A stretch of 64,000 bases of DNA from Rhodanobacter sp. LX-99 (lineage in GTDB: Bacteria; Pseudomonadota; Gammaproteobacteria; Xanthomonadales; Rhodanobacteraceae). Below the pieces are notes generated by a model, which was not told the origin of the DNA, did not search any database, and saw only the letters and a list, made by a program, of their open reading frames with translations. Shown here piece by piece: positions 61,737-64,000 of the stretch. A program made the translations under genes and the position numbers. Position 1 is the stretch's first letter, and every line of letters begins with the position of its first letter. Location of the stretch: contig NZ_JAHFVL010000001.1 in assembly GCF_018599185.1 (NCBI RefSeq), positions 1,302,001 through 1,366,000 on the forward strand, in the 5' to 3' direction.

Positions 61737-62813
61737 TTGTCCTCCGCTCCACGCAAGATTCTCCACGTCGACATGGACGCGTTCTACGCGTCGGTGGAGC
61801 AGCGCGACGACCCCTCGCTGCGCGGCAAGCCGGTGGCGGTGGCCTGGCGCGGCGCGCGTTCGGTGGTGTGCGCGGCCAGCTACGAGGCGCGCGTGTTCGG
61901 CGTGCGTTCGGCGATGCCGGCGATCCGCGCCGAGCGGCTGTGCCCGCAGCTGATCTTCGTGCCGCCGGACTTCGCGCGCTACAAGGCGGTGTCGCGGCAG
62001 GTGCGCGAAATCTTCGCGCGGCATACCGATCTGATCGAGCCGCTGTCGCTGGACGAGGCCTACCTCGACGTCACCGAAACAAAAACCGGCCTGCCCTCGG
62101 CCACCGCCACCGCCGAGGCGATCCGTGCGGCGATCCGCGAGGAGACGCAGCTCACCGCGTCGGCCGGCGTGGCGCCGAACAAGTTCCTCGCCAAGATCGC
62201 CTCGGATTTCCGCAAGCCCGACGGCCTGTACGTGGTGCGCCCGCACCAGGTCGAGGCGTTCCTCACCCCGTTGCCGGTCGGCCGCCTGCCCGGCGTGGGC
62301 AAGGTGATGGAGGCGAAGCTGGCCGCGCTCGGCATCGCCACCGTGGGCGAGCTGCGCGCGTTCGCGCAGGCGGAACTGGAGCAGCGCTTCGGCCGCTGGG
62401 GCCGGCGCCTGCACGAACTGGCGCACGGCATCGACGAACATCCGGTGCAGCCGGAGCGCCTCACCCTGCAGGTTTCCGCCGAGGACACGTTCGAGCACGA
62501 CCTGCGGCTCGACGAACTCGAGCCGCACATCCGCCGGCTCGCCGAAAAGGCCTGGGCCGGCCACCAGCGCGAGCACGGGCGCGTGGCACGCACCGTCGTG
62601 CTGAAACTGAAGACCGCGGACTTCCACACGCTGACGCGCAGCCTCACCCCGCCGCAACGGCCGCTGTCGGCGAACGAACTGGCCGAGATCGCCTGCGCCC
62701 TGCGCGAACGGGTCGAGCGCCCCGCCGACAGCCGCTACCGCCTGGTCGGCGTGGGCCTGGCCGGCTTCGTCGACCAGGACAGCTACCAGGCGCAGACGGA
62801 CCTGTTCGACTGA
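61737..62813 (+). CDS. dinB: DNA polymerase IV
   Basis: 358 residues from TTG 61737; no ATG exists before the conserved start. Y-family motifs: HVDMDAFYASVEQ with D12, SLDEAYLD with D106 and E107, SAGVAPNKFLAKIASD, and the thumb hairpin PGVGKVMEAKLAALG. The C terminus ends in QTDLFD, a good beta-clamp-binding motif. Error-prone lesion bypass polymerase. A second, divergent Y polymerase lies about 11 kb away. Confidence 0.95.
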   Translation: MSSAPRKILHVDMDAFYASVEQRDDPSLRGKPVAVAWRGARSVVCAASYEARVFGVRSAMPAIRAERLCPQLIFVPPDFARYKAVSRQVREIFARHTDLIEPLSLDEAYLDVTETKTGLPSATATAEAIRAAIREETQLTASAGVAPNKFLAKIASDFRKPDGLYVVRPHQVEAFLTPLPVGRLPGVGKVMEAKLAALGIATVGELRAFAQAELEQRFGRWGRRLHELAHGIDEHPVQPERLTLQVSAEDTFEHDLRLDELEPHIRRLAEKAWAGHQREHGRVARTVVLKLKTADFHTLTRSLTPPQRPLSANELAEIACALRERVERPADSRYRLVGVGLAGFVDQDSYQAQTDLFD

Positions 62814-62828
62814 CCGCGGCGTGGCGCG

Positions 62829-63455
62829 TCACGCCTGGCGGTCGCGGCCGAAGCGCGGCAGGTTCCAGTGGTAGCGCAGCGACAGGAAGCGCAGCCCGAA
62901 GCAGGCCAGGATCGGCAGCCAGGTTGCCCATGCGGCCGGCCAATGCAGGCGCTCGCCGATCACCGTCAGCACGGCGCCGACGAACGCGGCCAGCGCATAG
63001 ATCTCCTTCTGCAGCACGACCGACACGCGCGCCAGCAGCACGTCGCGCGCCATGCCGCCGCCGATCGCGGTGACCATGCCCAGCAGGATCGCCACCTCCG
63101 CGTTGTGGCCGAACGCCAGCGCCTTGTGCGCGCCGTACACCGCGAACAGACCCAGCCCCATCGCGTCGAACAGGCGCACCGGATAAGTCAGCCGCTCCAC
63201 CCACGGATAGGCCCCGATGGTGAGCAGCGCGGCGACGACCGCGGTGAGCAGGTAGCGCCAGTCGGACAGACCCGCCGGCGGGATCGCGCCGATGCACAGG
63301 TCGCGCGCAATGCCGCCGCCGCAGGCAGTGATGAAGGCGATCGCCAGGATGCCGAACAGGTCGAGGTTGCAGCGCCGCGCCGCGGTCGCGCCGCTGATCG
63401 CGAAAGCGAACGTGCCGGCCAGATCCACCAGGTTGAACAGCAGTTGCTCATTCAT
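62829..63455 (-). CDS. UPF0126/TRIC-type cation channel protein
   Basis: 208 residues with seven membrane helices in two repeats. Each repeat carries a GGG-ARD motif: ACGGGIARDLCIG and AIGGGMARDVLLA. Prokaryotic members resemble trimeric intracellular cation channels (potassium); a glycine-transport role has been suggested for some. It converges with dinB. Confidence 0.9.
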   Translation of the reverse strand: MNEQLLFNLVDLAGTFAFAISGATAARRCNLDLFGILAIAFITACGGGIARDLCIGAIPPAGLSDWRYLLTAVVAALLTIGAYPWVERLTYPVRLFDAMGLGLFAVYGAHKALAFGHNAEVAILLGMVTAIGGGMARDVLLARVSVVLQKEIYALAAFVGAVLTVIGERLHWPAAWATWLPILACFGLRFLSLRYHWNLPRFGRDRQA

Positions 63456-63573
63456 GCGGCCGGTTCGTTCGCGGGCATGCCGACGATGCGGCGATGCCCG
63501 CCATTGAACCAGTTTTTGAGCCTGCTCAATACCTCCACACGGCCCGCGCCGCGCGAAGGCATTGAACAGGCCC

Positions 63574-63900
63574 TCAGCCCAGCTTGCGCGAGATCGCGAA
63601 GAACGCCAGGTTGCCCAGGCCGGTGGCGCCGGCCAGCACGGCGACCAGACCGGGCGTGACGTCCTGCCAGCCGAACCACTGGATCAGGCCGAAGCCGAGC
63701 GCCAGCGAGACCAGCACGATGCCCCAGCGCAGCGAGGAATGGCGGCGGCGCAGTTCCTCGTCGCGCAGCACGGAGTTGACCAGTTCCTCCGAGCCGCCGG
63801 CGTTGACCATCTGGCGGCGCACCCTCGCGTCCACCACGACCTTGATGGCGTAGGCGATGCAGACGAACAGGCTGATCGGGATCAGGATTTCGAAATTCAT
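63574..63900 (-). CDS. Small membrane protein, unknown function
   Basis: 108 residues, with AAGGAAA six bases before ATG 63900. Three hydrophobic helices (about 3-21, 58-76, 83-102) and an acidic/arginine-rich central loop (EELVNSVLRDEELRRRHSS). No family recognised with confidence; similar small proteins are common in Xanthomonadales. Confidence 0.7.
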   Translation of the reverse strand: MNFEILIPISLFVCIAYAIKVVVDARVRRQMVNAGGSEELVNSVLRDEELRRRHSSLRWGIVLVSLALGFGLIQWFGWQDVTPGLVAVLAGATGLGNLAFFAISRKLG

Positions 63901-63966
63901 GACGGCTTTCCTTGTGGCGGGTACGGGATGGTGGACCTTCGAGACCTTGGATACGGGCAGCCCGCG

Positions 63967-63996
63967 AACGGTTGCGACAAAGTGCTTGCAACCGTT
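63967..63996. promoter_or_regulatory. Inverted repeat at the right edge
   Basis: AACGGTTGC (63967-63975) and GCAACCGTT (63988-63996) are perfect 9-bp arms with a 12-base spacer, 67-96 bases upstream of the minus-strand membrane-protein gene. Could be an operator or overlap its promoter. The region continues out of the window. Confidence 0.45.
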
Positions 63997-64000
63997 TCCC

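Noticed and set aside
1..64000. CRISPR arrays, tRNA/rRNA genes, insertion sequences
   Set aside because: No regularly spaced repeats, cloverleaf or rRNA-like sequence and no transposase motifs were found by reading both strands.

Overview
The window is a very G+C-rich, densely coding stretch of a gammaproteobacterial chromosome. It most resembles the Lysobacterales (Xanthomonadales), probably the Rhodanobacteraceae (Rhodanobacter/Dyella-like). This rests on protein content: large TonB-dependent receptors, a type II secretion cluster in Xanthomonas 'xcs' order, many secreted hydrolases, a solo secreted RHS protein and a PdsRS-like two-component system. It also rests on many 4-bp start/stop overlaps and frequent GTG/TTG starts. 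The assignment is inference from protein resemblance; no rRNA, tRNA, CRISPR array, insertion sequence or replication origin was seen.

Layout. 1-8041: the end of a TonB-dependent receptor, a terminator, then six tightly packed genes (LysA-type decarboxylase, M19 dipeptidase, two S12 serine hydrolases, VanX/DdpX-like D-Ala-D-Ala dipeptidase, AmiD-like amidase). Together they look like a route that takes cell-wall peptides to lysine and free amino acids. 8252-9225: a lysozyme-like protein and a small membrane protein. 9257-15124 (minus): a three-gene RND heavy-metal-type efflux system. 15320-26830: a carbohydrate locus with a TonB receptor, an AgaR-like DeoR repressor, a secreted amidohydrolase, a Tat-exported GH36-like alpha-glycosidase, a DMT permease, a GatZ/KbaZ-like protein, an AgaS isomerase and a BadF-type amino-sugar kinase. 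It is best read as N-acetylgalactosamine utilisation, with repeated AACGAAA-type operators in both divergent intergenic regions.

26847-37493 (minus): a complete gspCDEFGHIJKLMN type II secretion operon, which could export the secreted hydrolases nearby. 37606-40023: a c-type cytochrome lipoprotein divergent from a four-cysteine SufR-like regulator, with palindromes between them. 40033-46336 (minus): trpE, a PdsS/PdsR-like two-component system with a CBM9-like sensor, and rpe. Two tiny ORFs on the plus strand and a hairpin-rich non-coding patch lie between the regulator and rpe. 46478-49992: djlA, a cytochrome c, purC and small membrane proteins. 50150-51496: a divergent Y-family polymerase.

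51592-52908: a miniature secreted RHS protein ending in a PD-(D/E)XK-type nuclease toxin, followed by its probable immunity gene, in visibly lower G+C DNA. 52946-59560 (minus): a GH50-like lipoprotein glycosidase, a DadA-type D-amino-acid dehydrogenase, GltS with a coupled micro-ORF, and an APC permease. 59827-63900: an ATP-grasp enzyme coupled to an LPG-synthase-like membrane protein, dinB, a UPF0126/TRIC channel and a small membrane protein.

The most notable points are the RHS toxin/immunity cassette, the cell-wall peptide operon, the GalNAc-type locus with its operators, the Fe-S-type regulator with its palindromes, and the lysozyme-like/membrane-protein pair.
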